DNA from: Herminiimonas sp.
GTDB taxonomy: Bacteria > Pseudomonadota > Gammaproteobacteria > Burkholderiales > Burkholderiaceae
Reading direction: 5' to 3'
Length of the DNA stretch: 15,293 nucleotides
NCBI GenBank assembly: GCA_014377155.1
Contig: JACMQD010000061.1
Span: 1 to 15,293 of the forward strand
Below, piece by piece: positions 1 to 7,063 of this stretch. A model generated the notes under the pieces. The model searched no databases. It was not told the DNA's origin and saw only the letters and a program-made list of their open reading frames with translations. Both the position numbers and the translations under genes were made by a program. The first letter of the stretch is position 1. Every line of letters begins with the position of its first letter.

Positions 1-1635
1 GAATTTGAAAGTCAGGCTAAGTCCCAGTTGCTGGCAAAAGTAAGTCACGAACTGCGCACGCCGCTGTCGGGCATCATGGCATCGGCAGAGCTGCTGTCGT
101 CTGAAACCAGCGATCCGCAGACGACGATGCGCTCGGGTTTGATATTGCGTTTATCCAGTGACTTGCTGCTGGAAATTAACGATTTGCTGGACACGGCGAA
201 GCTGGAAGCAAAGGCCCTGATACTGGAATCGGCGCCCTTCGACCTGCGCGTCGTCATGGAGCAAATCCGACTGACGTTCGTATCCATGGCGGCCGCCAAG
301 CATATCGGTTTCCATGTCACCATCGACCCGGCAATCAGCCAGATGGTGTCGGGAGACGCGCATTATCTCGCGCGTGTCCTGAAAAACCTGGTCGGTAATG
401 CGTTGAAATTTACCAGCACAGGTGAAGTTGAGGTCGCCCTCACCTTGATCTCTAAGGAGAACCATGCCTACCGCATCCTGTTTAGCGTGCGCGATACCGG
501 AATCGGCATTCCAGCCGTCTTGCACAAGCAAATTTTCGAACCCTTCTTCCAGGCGTCGGCAGGAACCTCGCGTCAGTATGGGGGAACCGGTCTGGGAATG
601 AGCCTGGCGCAGGACATCGTCAATCTCATGGGCAGCGATATTGTCGTCGAAAGCGTGCCGGGCACGGGGAGCCGGTTTCGCTTCGAAGTCAATTTGCCGG
701 TTGCCGCTCTGCCCTGCGCCGAGTCCACACCGGCCGCACAAGTGCGTGTTATCAAAGGCAAGCGTGTTCTGGTGGCAGACGACAATGCGACCAACCTCAA
801 CCTGATCCGCGAACTGCTGGTACTGGATGAGCATGACGTGGCCATGGCCGCCAATGGCCAGGAAGCGCTCGACCTGCTCGCATCGACAATGTTCGACATT
901 GTTTTTCTCGATTATCACATGGGGGACATGGACGGCGGACAAGTGCTTCAGGTCTACCAGTTCGGTTGCCTGGAGCGGGCACCAGTCTTTTTTCTTACGG
1001 CCGACACCACGGCCGCGACCCTGACCAAGCTGATGGACATCGGTGCTGCCGGCGTGTTGAACAAACCGGTTACGCGGGATGCCTTGCGACGGGCGGTGGC
1101 CCAGGTCTGCGGCACTGAACCGGCGACGAGGCCTAGGGTGGCAAGCGGCGCCGATTCCAGCTTGAACATCGCTCCCGAACCGCCTGCAGGCGTCGTACTT
1201 GACAACGCCGCGGCAGCAGCGGCCAGTGCACCGCCACTGCCAGACTTTGCGCCATCGTTGCTGAAATCGGTAGCGCCACAGTATCTTGATTATGCTGTCA
1301 TCGACGAACTTAAAGCTCTAAGTCCGCGTACAGAATTCCTCAGCGAGATTGTCAGCAGTGCCACGCTCGACATCGAGCGCAACTGCGCCCACCTGCTAAC
1401 GGCTCTCTGCGCGGAAGACATGGGCGAAGTGCATGATACGGCGCATGCCTTGAATGGGGTTTGCATTAGCGTCGGTGCCACACGCCTGGCTGCATTGGCG
1501 CACCGCCTGATGCGCATGGAACGCTGGGAAATGCTGTCGGCCAAAGCCGAGTGGGAACACGACGTCGCCAGCGCGCGAGACTCTACGTTAAATGCTTTAG
1601 AGCAGGTTCTTCGAGGGACTGCGGTTATGCCGTAG
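1..1635 (+). CDS. rpfC: RpfC-like hybrid histidine kinase, 5'-truncated by window edge
   Basis: Probable inner-membrane sensor kinase of the DSF quorum-sensing pathway. It would autophosphorylate and pass phosphate His-Asp-His to a response regulator (RpfG in Xanthomonas, not seen here). The frame is open from base 1, so the true start and any membrane sensor domain lie upstream; the TTG at 28 is not a credible start. Domains, numbering codons from base 1: HisKA with VSHELRTPL (H16); HATPase with NLVGNALKFT, DTGIGI (from D165) and GGTGLGM; REC with acidic pair D260-D261, phospho-acceptor D304 (LDYHM), T333 and K355; an Ala/Pro linker; and a C-terminal HPT domain with H482. The HPT motif reads HALNG where HxLKG is usual, so the conserved Lys is replaced. 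The domain order and the RpfF-like gene converging on it 2 kb away support RpfC. A generic BarA/ArcB-type kinase is possible because the sensor domain cannot be seen. Confidence 0.8.
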   Translation, partial: EFESQAKSQLLAKVSHELRTPLSGIMASAELLSSETSDPQTTMRSGLILRLSSDLLLEINDLLDTAKLEAKALILESAPFDLRVVMEQIRLTFVSMAAAKHIGFHVTIDPAISQMVSGDAHYLARVLKNLVGNALKFTSTGEVEVALTLISKENHAYRILFSVRDTGIGIPAVLHKQIFEPFFQASAGTSRQYGGTGLGMSLAQDIVNLMGSDIVVESVPGTGSRFRFEVNLPVAALPCAESTPAAQVRVIKGKRVLVADDNATNLNLIRELLVLDEHDVAMAANGQEALDLLASTMFDIVFLDYHMGDMDGGQVLQVYQFGCLERAPVFFLTADTTAATLTKLMDIGAAGVLNKPVTRDALRRAVAQVCGTEPATRPRVASGADSSLNIAPEPPAGVVLDNAAAAAASAPPLPDFAPSLLKSVAPQYLDYAVIDELKALSPRTEFLSEIVSSATLDIERNCAHLLTALCAEDMGEVHDTAHALNGVCISVGATRLAALAHRLMRMERWEMLSAKAEWEHDVASARDSTLNALEQVLRGTAVMP

Positions 1636-1755
1636 TGGATTTAACAGAACGCGGATTTTCGCGCGTGTCGATAGAAAAACTGATCAATCCGCCTGGCCGA
1701 TCGCGTCCAGAACAGCATCGCCTCATTTCAACAGTACGCTGGTGCCAACGCCAAT

Positions 1756-2736
1756 TCATTTGAGTCCGGCGACAAACGAGTTCACCGAATGCCCATATTG
1801 TTGCCGGTACTGGGACGTGGTCAGGCCTGTCGCTTTTTTGAAAGCACGCATCAGGCTTGCCTCGTCCGCAAAACCTATTTCGGTACTAATCATTTTTACC
1901 GATGCCGGGGACGCCACGAGCGCATTGGCGACTTGCCGCAGCTTGATCAGCCTGAGCCATTCACCGGCACTGATGCGCGTATGGCGGTCGATTTTTCTGC
2001 TGAGCGTTCTAGTCGATATCGAAAGATAGGTTGCCGCCGCATGCAGATCGAGGCCGGCTGCCGGCACGGCTTGGGCAAACGCGATCAAGCGTTCCAGTTG
2101 CGGCTCTTCCTGGCCGATCAGCTCTACCGATCTGAACACAGGATGACCAAGATTGGAGCGGGGAACCAGCATCGCCTGCTCGACATCCCGCACTGCTTCA
2201 AGCGGCAGCCGGGCAATCAGCAGTTTGCTTAGCACAGCCCAATAGCCATTCGCGCCAGCCGCTGTAATTGTGTCGCGATCCGAGATGACCGATTGCTGAA
2301 AGTCCCAGCAGACTGCAGGAAAGCGCTTGCGCAGTGACTGTTCGAGCCACCATGTCGCTGTCGCTTTAACGTGATCGATTCGCCCTGCCGCCGCGACGAT
2401 TGTTACACCCATGCAGTAGGACCACAATATGGTCTGCGGGGGCACGCGACGCAGCCATTCGACCAGGAGAGTTTGCCGCTCGATCATCCGGTCGATCTCC
2501 GAAGCCGTTTCAGCCCAAAAACCCGGTATCAGATAGGCGTCGCAGGGTTCATCCAGAGCATGGTGGATTTCCAGTATCGGTCCACTACACGAACTCACTC
2601 GCTCGTTTCCCGCACCGATCCAGATCGACTCGAAGACCGGCTTGCCCATGCGCCGGTTAATGGCCCGAAACATATCGGAAGCGGCAAAGAGGCCGGCGGG
2701 CATGCAGCCCGGATAAAATAGGAGTCCGATTTTCAT
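1756..2736 (-). CDS. GlxA-type AraC-family regulator (DJ-1/PfpI domain + AraC HTH)
   Basis: Cytoplasmic transcription factor of 326 aa. The N-terminal ~190 residues are a DJ-1/PfpI (GATase1-like) fold starting MKIGLLFYPG, with the nucleophile-elbow Cys at C108 (SYCMG). In this regulator family the domain usually senses a ligand and is not enzymatic. The C-terminal ~100 residues form the AraC DNA-binding domain: a first HTH at about 229-250 (ATYLSISTRTLSRK) and a second at about 279-311, ending in the typical IGFADEASLMRAFKK-TG-SQYR pattern. The ATG at 2736 gives the full fold from its first beta strand; no strong Shine-Dalgarno precedes it. It is divergent from the alpha/beta hydrolase at 2874, with 137 bp between, so that hydrolase is its most likely target (inference). 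It converges on the rpfC-like gene with a 120-bp gap. The family is certain; the ligand is unknown. Confidence 0.93.
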   Translation of the reverse strand: MKIGLLFYPGCMPAGLFAASDMFRAINRRMGKPVFESIWIGAGNERVSSCSGPILEIHHALDEPCDAYLIPGFWAETASEIDRMIERQTLLVEWLRRVPPQTILWSYCMGVTIVAAAGRIDHVKATATWWLEQSLRKRFPAVCWDFQQSVISDRDTITAAGANGYWAVLSKLLIARLPLEAVRDVEQAMLVPRSNLGHPVFRSVELIGQEEPQLERLIAFAQAVPAAGLDLHAAATYLSISTRTLSRKIDRHTRISAGEWLRLIKLRQVANALVASPASVKMISTEIGFADEASLMRAFKKATGLTTSQYRQQYGHSVNSFVAGLK

Positions 2737-2873
2737 GGTCGTCGTCTATCGGGTTCGATTGGCATATTTTGCATTGATTATGACATTATTCGCCATGTTC
2801 AAGATTGGCCGAATCGGCAACACTGTGGTCTTGCGTGCATATCCGTTGCACGACTCACCCAAAGGCGCAGACC
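2737..2873. promoter_or_regulatory. Divergent control region, AraC-type regulator / hydrolase
   Basis: This 137-bp AT-richer region separates the divergent starts of the AraC-type regulator and the hydrolase. It holds a short inverted repeat GCCGA-A-TCGGC at 2808-2818 that could be an operator. I could not pick a convincing -35/-10 pair for either direction. The role as shared promoter and regulator target is inferred from gene orientation. Confidence 0.4.
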
Positions 2874-3686
2874 ATGTTCGTAGAAATCCACGGCGCAAAA
2901 ATTTTCTTTGCAGATTCGGGCAAAGGGGTACCGACTGTTTTTTTGCATGGCATACCCGACTCGGGCAGGGTATGGCAGGAAGTGACTCGCGTAGTCAGCA
3001 GATCGCACCGATGTGTGGTGCCGGACCTGCCCGGCTTTGGACAGTCGGCGGTCCCGGTCGGCTTTAAAGTCACCCTTGATGGGATGGCAACCTTTCTCGA
3101 CGATTTTCTGGTAATCGCCGGTATCGGCGAGCCGGTAAATTTGGTGGTCCATGACATCGGCGGTCCGTTCGGGCTGGCGTGGGCAGTGCGCCATCCGCAG
3201 AAGGTGCGGAGCATCACTATCCTCAACACCGTTTTTCAGCCTGAGTACCGCTGGCATCGCTACGGACGGATTTGCCGTCTTCCGATCCTCGGCGAGCTAC
3301 TCCAGTTACTCACGTCACAGTCCGGCCTGGCTCGCTCGATACGCGCCAATTCAGGCGAAAAAAAACCAGGCCGTGAGCATATCGGCGCCACGTACCGCGC
3401 ATTCACCGGCTCGGTACGCAGGATGGTACTTCGCGTCTATCGCGGACTCGATCCGCATGTTTTTCAGACCTGGGATGCGGAACTGCGCGTCCTGACCTCC
3501 AGAGTACCGTCACTTGTGATCTGGGGCGATCGCGATACTTATATTGGCGCTTCTTTTGCAGATCGCTTCGGCGCTCAGCGGGTGGCACACTTTCCACAGT
3601 GCGGCCATTGGCCGATGGTTGAAATGCCGGACATCGTATCGGCAACGTTGCTGGACCATTTTTCTGCCGAGCTGGCATTGGCATAA
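2874..3686 (+). CDS. Alpha/beta hydrolase with Asp nucleophile (epoxide hydrolase / haloalkane dehalogenase-like)
   Basis: Soluble alpha/beta-fold hydrolase of 270 aa. I chose the ATG at 2874 because AAAGG lies 8 bases upstream and the protein then begins MFVEIHGAKIFFADSGKG, the usual first strand of the family; in-frame codons further upstream add only non-family sequence. Visible catalytic set: oxyanion-hole HGIPDSG at 25-31, nucleophile elbow VVHDIGGPFG with D94, acid in WGDRD (D219/D221, probably D221), and His in CGHWP (H245). An Asp nucleophile is the hallmark of epoxide hydrolases and dehalogenases; the Ser of esterases and lactonases is absent. The Trp that follows the nucleophile in many haloalkane dehalogenases (HDW) is Ile here, so epoxide hydrolase or another C-X hydrolase is likelier. 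It is a single gene, divergent from the AraC-type regulator and convergent with rpfF (59-bp gap). The substrate cannot be told from sequence. Confidence 0.9.
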   Translation: MFVEIHGAKIFFADSGKGVPTVFLHGIPDSGRVWQEVTRVVSRSHRCVVPDLPGFGQSAVPVGFKVTLDGMATFLDDFLVIAGIGEPVNLVVHDIGGPFGLAWAVRHPQKVRSITILNTVFQPEYRWHRYGRICRLPILGELLQLLTSQSGLARSIRANSGEKKPGREHIGATYRAFTGSVRRMVLRVYRGLDPHVFQTWDAELRVLTSRVPSLVIWGDRDTYIGASFADRFGAQRVAHFPQCGHWPMVEMPDIVSATLLDHFSAELALA

Positions 3687-3745
3687 GCAATCAGATTATC
3701 GCGTTCGTCGCAACATGTCGAATTGCGGTAGCCCACAGCGCTCGA

Positions 3746-4654
3746 TCAGGTTCCCTGCGCAGCAGCGCCTTGCAGTCTGCTGCCCCCGGCCTGCATCCGG
3801 ATCAGCATGTCCATGACCCGCAGTTCGGCGGCACCCAACTCCATGGCCAGATCGGCCCATTCATCGACGACCTTGGCCAGCTCGGCATAATCGAGCGGGG
3901 CCAGGCGGTGCCGGCTGCGTTGTACCATCAGGCGCGCACGCCGGTTTCGCGCGTGACTGGTAATGTAATTGCGCACCGCGCGCTCACCTTCGCCGCGCGC
4001 GCAAACTTCATCGATCACGCCCATCGCCTTCAATTCGGCCGCACTGTAGATACGGCCGTTGGTCATCATTTTTTCGGCCTGGAAGACGCCGATGCGTCGG
4101 GACAGAAGACTCATCGCGCCGGTACACGGAAACAACCCGAACATAATTTCCGGCAAGCCGAATTCGCTTTGTTCTTCCGCAATCACGACATCGGCGCTCA
4201 GCGCTGCTTCGAAGCCACCACCCAGTGCCCTGCCCTGCACCAAAGCGATGGTCGTGGCGTCATCGCCGGAACAGGTTGCCCAGTCATGCATCATGTCCAG
4301 GCACAGCGTCGAATAGGTGTGCAGCCGCGGCCTGTCCTGGCGCCGGATACAATCCCGGAAATGCGCGAGATCGCCACCCAGGCTGAAGTAGTCGGGATGG
4401 GCCGATCGCATCACGGCGTAATGCGTCGGCAGGGTCTGGCCGCCGACGTTCCAGTGCCCTCCCTGGGACTTCATGGCGTGGATGAACCGCGACAGATCAT
4501 GCAGCAGCGGCAGCGAGAAATTCTGTACGCCGCCCTCGGCATGACGCTTCATCGTCAGCCACAGGGTATTGAACAACGATGCTTCCAGTTCGACGCCGAG
4601 ACAGCGTGATTCGAACTGCTCGACTGCCGGCAATACCAGGTCCATCGCTTTCAT
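3746..4654 (-). CDS. rpfF: RpfF-like DSF synthase (crotonase fold)
   Basis: Cytoplasmic enoyl-CoA hydratase-superfamily enzyme of 302 aa. In Xanthomonas and Burkholderia, RpfF converts 3-hydroxyacyl-ACP to the cis-2-unsaturated acid signal DSF by dehydration and thioester cleavage. It matches RpfF as I recall it over most of its length: SLGGDLAHF (oxyanion-hole glycines 93-94), ALVQGRALGGGFEAALS with E149, GLPEIMFGLFP with E169, then YSAAELKAMGVIDEV and a C-terminal AMELG--LRVMDMLIRMQ block. E149 and E169 sit 20 residues apart, as do the paired catalytic glutamates of Xanthomonas RpfF (E141/E161). The start ATG overlaps the stop of the upstream ketosynthase gene (ATGA), with AAGGGG 7 bases upstream, so translation is probably coupled. 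The N-terminus is about 8 residues longer than in Xanthomonas. A plain enoyl-CoA hydratase is the alternative, but the N- and C-terminal blocks argue against it. Confidence 0.92.
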   Translation of the reverse strand: MKAMDLVLPAVEQFESRCLGVELEASLFNTLWLTMKRHAEGGVQNFSLPLLHDLSRFIHAMKSQGGHWNVGGQTLPTHYAVMRSAHPDYFSLGGDLAHFRDCIRRQDRPRLHTYSTLCLDMMHDWATCSGDDATTIALVQGRALGGGFEAALSADVVIAEEQSEFGLPEIMFGLFPCTGAMSLLSRRIGVFQAEKMMTNGRIYSAAELKAMGVIDEVCARGEGERAVRNYITSHARNRRARLMVQRSRHRLAPLDYAELAKVVDEWADLAMELGAAELRVMDMLIRMQAGGSRLQGAAAQGT

Positions 4655-5943
4655 GTTTGATCCCCTTGTGAGTTCGCTGACTTCATTGCTAACGAATGGC
4701 GTTTGACAGGCGCGTCAGGATGCCTGGAAATAGCGAGGGCCACATTGGTACCGCCAAACCCGCACGAAAACGACATGGCATGGCGGATTTCGCAATCGAA
4801 TCGTGGCACATTGGCGACATGATCGAGTGCACACTTGGGGTCGATCGCGTCCAGGTTGGCGGTGGCCGGCAAAAACGATTCGGTCATGGCGACGATAGCG
4901 ATAGTCAATTCGAGCGCACTGGTTGCACCGAGCAGGTGGCCATGCACTGATTTTGTCGAGCTGACCGGCACGCCGCCGTCACCGAATACGGTTCTGATGG
5001 CACGGGCTTCGACTTCATCGCCACCGCGGGTTGCGGTACCGTGGGCATTGAAATAATCGATGTCGGCCGCTACCAGACCGGCGTCGGCCAGCGCAGCGTG
5101 CAGCGCCGCGACCTGGCCCTGTGCCTGGGGCGTGCCGATGTGGTAACCATCGGACGCGATACCATAACCGGACAGTGTGGCGAGACAGGTAGCACCGCGC
5201 TTTCTGGCATGAGCCGCCGACTCGAGAATGATGAAAGCGGCGCCTTCTCCCATGACGAGACCGGTGCGCTCACTGGAAAATGGCTTGCAGCTGCGCGCGA
5301 CGTCGGAAGCGTCGGCCATCGCCATGGCACGTATGCCGTCGAACGCACCGAACCCGCTCGAGGTTAGCGGCGCTTCGGCGCCGCCTGCGACGGCGACATC
5401 GAGATAGCCGTCACGGATGGCGCGGAACGCTTCGCCGATTGCGGCGCCCGACGAACTGCAGGCACTGCCATGTGTCATGACCGGACCCAGAATCTGGTGC
5501 CGGATCGAAATTTGCGAGGCACCGGCATTCTGCATGATTGCCATCGCCGTAAAGGGCCGGGCCGCTTGCTTGCCCTCGACCAGAAGCTGGTGGTACCAGG
5601 CCTGCTCGGTCGCGACGCCGCCCTTGACGCTGCCATAAAACAGTCCGGCCCGCTGCGCGTGGTGCGCGAACGTGTCCAGGCCAGCGTCGTCGATCGCCTG
5701 GCGTGCGGCCAGGATCGCCATTTGCTGGCACCGGTCCAGGTAAGGCAGTTCAAGCTTGGAAAATTGGTCGGCAAATGACTCGCGAATAACGCCTGCCGGA
5801 AAGGATTTGGTCAACGGCTCTGCAGAACAGAGACCGATACCGGATCGGCCCGTCACGAGCGCATCGTATAGCCCGGCAATATTCAGTCCGATAGGCGAGA
5901 TCACGCCCAGGCCGGTAATGACTACATCGTTTTTATTGTTCAT
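4651..5943 (-). CDS. FabF-like beta-ketoacyl-ACP synthase
   Basis: Ketosynthase of 430 aa that would condense an acyl group with malonyl-ACP to give a 3-ketoacyl-ACP. The thiolase-fold catalytic triad is complete: C162 in SACSSSG, H301 in NAHGTAT and H336 in KSVHGHLLGATSALE, plus the structural K331. The C-terminal FGGTN loop is present. Length and motif spacing match FabF (KAS II). The nucleophile context is SACSS, as in polyketide and specialised ketosynthases, whereas housekeeping FabF usually has TACAT. It is the first gene of a two-gene leftward unit whose second gene is the RpfF-like DSF synthase, overlapping by 4 bases. No acpP, fabG or fabD is next to it, so it is probably not the housekeeping fatty-acid gene. 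Inference: it supplies or tailors the acyl-ACP precursor of the signal. Start ATG is preceded by a weak AAAAGAATGA. Confidence 0.92.
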   Translation of the reverse strand: MNNKNDVVITGLGVISPIGLNIAGLYDALVTGRSGIGLCSAEPLTKSFPAGVIRESFADQFSKLELPYLDRCQQMAILAARQAIDDAGLDTFAHHAQRAGLFYGSVKGGVATEQAWYHQLLVEGKQAARPFTAMAIMQNAGASQISIRHQILGPVMTHGSACSSSGAAIGEAFRAIRDGYLDVAVAGGAEAPLTSSGFGAFDGIRAMAMADASDVARSCKPFSSERTGLVMGEGAAFIILESAAHARKRGATCLATLSGYGIASDGYHIGTPQAQGQVAALHAALADAGLVAADIDYFNAHGTATRGGDEVEARAIRTVFGDGGVPVSSTKSVHGHLLGATSALELTIAIVAMTESFLPATANLDAIDPKCALDHVANVPRFDCEIRHAMSFSCGFGGTNVALAISRHPDAPVKRHSLAMKSANSQGDQT

Positions 5944-6151
5944 CGGATCATTCTTTTAAATAAATCACGGTTGTTTCGACCGGGCGTTCCTATTCCGTAA
6001 AAGAAGAACCGATTGTCGGGACGGTGCTGGATAGGCAAGTCCAAGGGTAAGTTATATTTCGAATGATAAATTGATGAATAGGCCGGGAAACATTGATGAC
6101 CTTTTCGTATTGCTTTTACGTTGCCGGCGCGGCCCGTTGTTTCCTCGAGGT

Positions 6152-6180
6152 TTGAATTCCAGACTTCTGCGCGATATAAT
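6152..6180 (+). promoter_or_regulatory. Sigma70 promoter of the four-gene motor operon
   Basis: The -35 TTGAAT (6152-6157; four of six consensus bases) and -10 TATAAT (6175-6180; six of six) are separated by exactly 17 bases. Transcription would start near 6187, giving a leader of about 118 bases before the DUF3348 gene. It is the best housekeeping promoter in the window. Confidence 0.75.
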
Positions 6181-6211
6181 CCGGGTTTCCTGCGGACCAT
6201 TAACTAGACGC

Positions 6212-6225
6212 CAAAAGCGCTTTTG
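6212..6225. promoter_or_regulatory. Perfect 14-bp palindrome in the operon leader
   Basis: CAAAAGCGCTTTTG is fully self-complementary and lies about 25 bases downstream of the predicted transcription start. Its position suits a repressor operator or a short leader hairpin. The cognate protein cannot be told from sequence. Confidence 0.4.
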
Positions 6226-6304
6226 CATGAACAAAACAGCGTCCATATGAATTGCTGCCTGAACGCTCAATCCGCCTTCCGTATGATTTTGATTGCGCCT
6301 GCAT

Positions 6305-7063
6305 ATGTCGCGAGTGTTACCGCGTACAAACTTCCACAGCTCGAAACTCATCCGTTGTCTCGCTGACCTCGCCATGGTGGATCCTGGCGAAGCAGGCAAC
6401 GCGTTTGCCGAAAAGCTGGGGTCGTGGGTTCACTTTGCCGACGCCATTGCCCTGTCTGGCGTGCACGACGGCATGCCTCGCGGTTCGCCGGACCTGTGGC
6501 CGACAGTAGCAGTCGCCGGGCTTGCGGCGCGTGTCGAATTCGACCGCACCCAAACTGGGTTGATCGATGCGATCGTCAAAAGTTGCTTACCCAACGCCGG
6601 CAAACCAGACATGAAGCTGCGCATGCCAACTTCGGAGGCGCCGATCGACCGCGGCGCTTACGTCGCTTATCGCCGGTTTTATGAAACGCATCAGCGTGAC
6701 ATGGAGCTGACCATCGCGTCGCTTCGAGTCAAGGTTCGCAACGCATTGGGGCGGAGCTCTCGTGATCTCAAGCAGCTTGCCGATCTGGATGCCGCGTTCG
6801 AAAAGATACTGCGCGAGCGCGAAAGTAAATTGCTGGCTAAAGTGCCGGTGCTTCTTGGAAAACGCTTCGAAAAACTGTACAGCGCACATCAGCAAAAGCT
6901 GGCTGATGCACAACAAACCGACGACCCTGCCGGTTGGACGCAAGCAGGAGGCTGGCTGGCGCGTTTTTGCAATGACATGCAAGTGCTGCTGCTGGCAGAA
7001 CTGGAACTACGCCTGCAACCGACAATGGGACTCGTTGAAGCATTCACACAAGAAACGCCATGA
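6305..7063 (+). CDS. DUF3348 family protein, first gene of motor operon
   Basis: Soluble protein of 252 aa with no signal peptide or membrane segment. It resembles DUF3348: an N-terminal MSRVLPRTNFHSSKLIR block followed by FAEKLGSWVHFADAIALSG, a central segment with YRRFYETHQRDME, then a long charged helical region (LADLDAAFEKILRERESKLL, KRFEKLYSAHQ) and a C-terminal helix ending LELRLQPTMGLVEAF. I chose the ATG at 6305 because the family block starts there; four extra codons from a TTG at 6293 add nothing. No clear Shine-Dalgarno precedes it. Its stop overlaps the next start (ATGA at 7060-7063), so it is co-translated with the MotA/ZorA-like gene. The function is unknown; the operon suggests a cytoplasmic partner of the motor. 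Confidence 0.85.
   Translation: MSRVLPRTNFHSSKLIRCLADLAMVDPGEAGNAFAEKLGSWVHFADAIALSGVHDGMPRGSPDLWPTVAVAGLAARVEFDRTQTGLIDAIVKSCLPNAGKPDMKLRMPTSEAPIDRGAYVAYRRFYETHQRDMELTIASLRVKVRNALGRSSRDLKQLADLDAAFEKILRERESKLLAKVPVLLGKRFEKLYSAHQQKLADAQQTDDPAGWTQAGGWLARFCNDMQVLLLAELELRLQPTMGLVEAFTQETP

Larger units (their letters stand above)
5944..6304. other. Divergent intergenic region, ketosynthase-rpfF / motor operon
   Basis: This 361-bp stretch has no credible gene. It is AT-richer than its flanks. It holds a strong rightward sigma70 promoter at 6152-6180 and a 14-bp palindrome at 6212-6225. The leftward ketosynthase-rpfF promoter should also lie here. The best -10 candidates on the minus strand are TATAAC (6051-6056) and TATCAT (6063-6068), but neither has a good -35, so that promoter may need an activator. 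Confidence 0.7.

Noticed and set aside
151..942. 263-aa reading frame antisense to the RpfC-like kinase
   Set aside because: It is an antisense shadow of a gene with clear kinase and receiver motifs; its translation has no recognisable domain.
3709..3727. CGCAA ... TTGCG hairpin between the convergent hydrolase and rpfF genes
   Set aside because: The stem is only five pairs and has no T run on either strand, too weak to call a terminator.
3770..4609. 279-aa reading frame antisense to the rpfF-like gene
   Set aside because: The opposite strand shows full RpfF motifs; this frame is His/Arg/Gln-rich shadow sequence with no domain.
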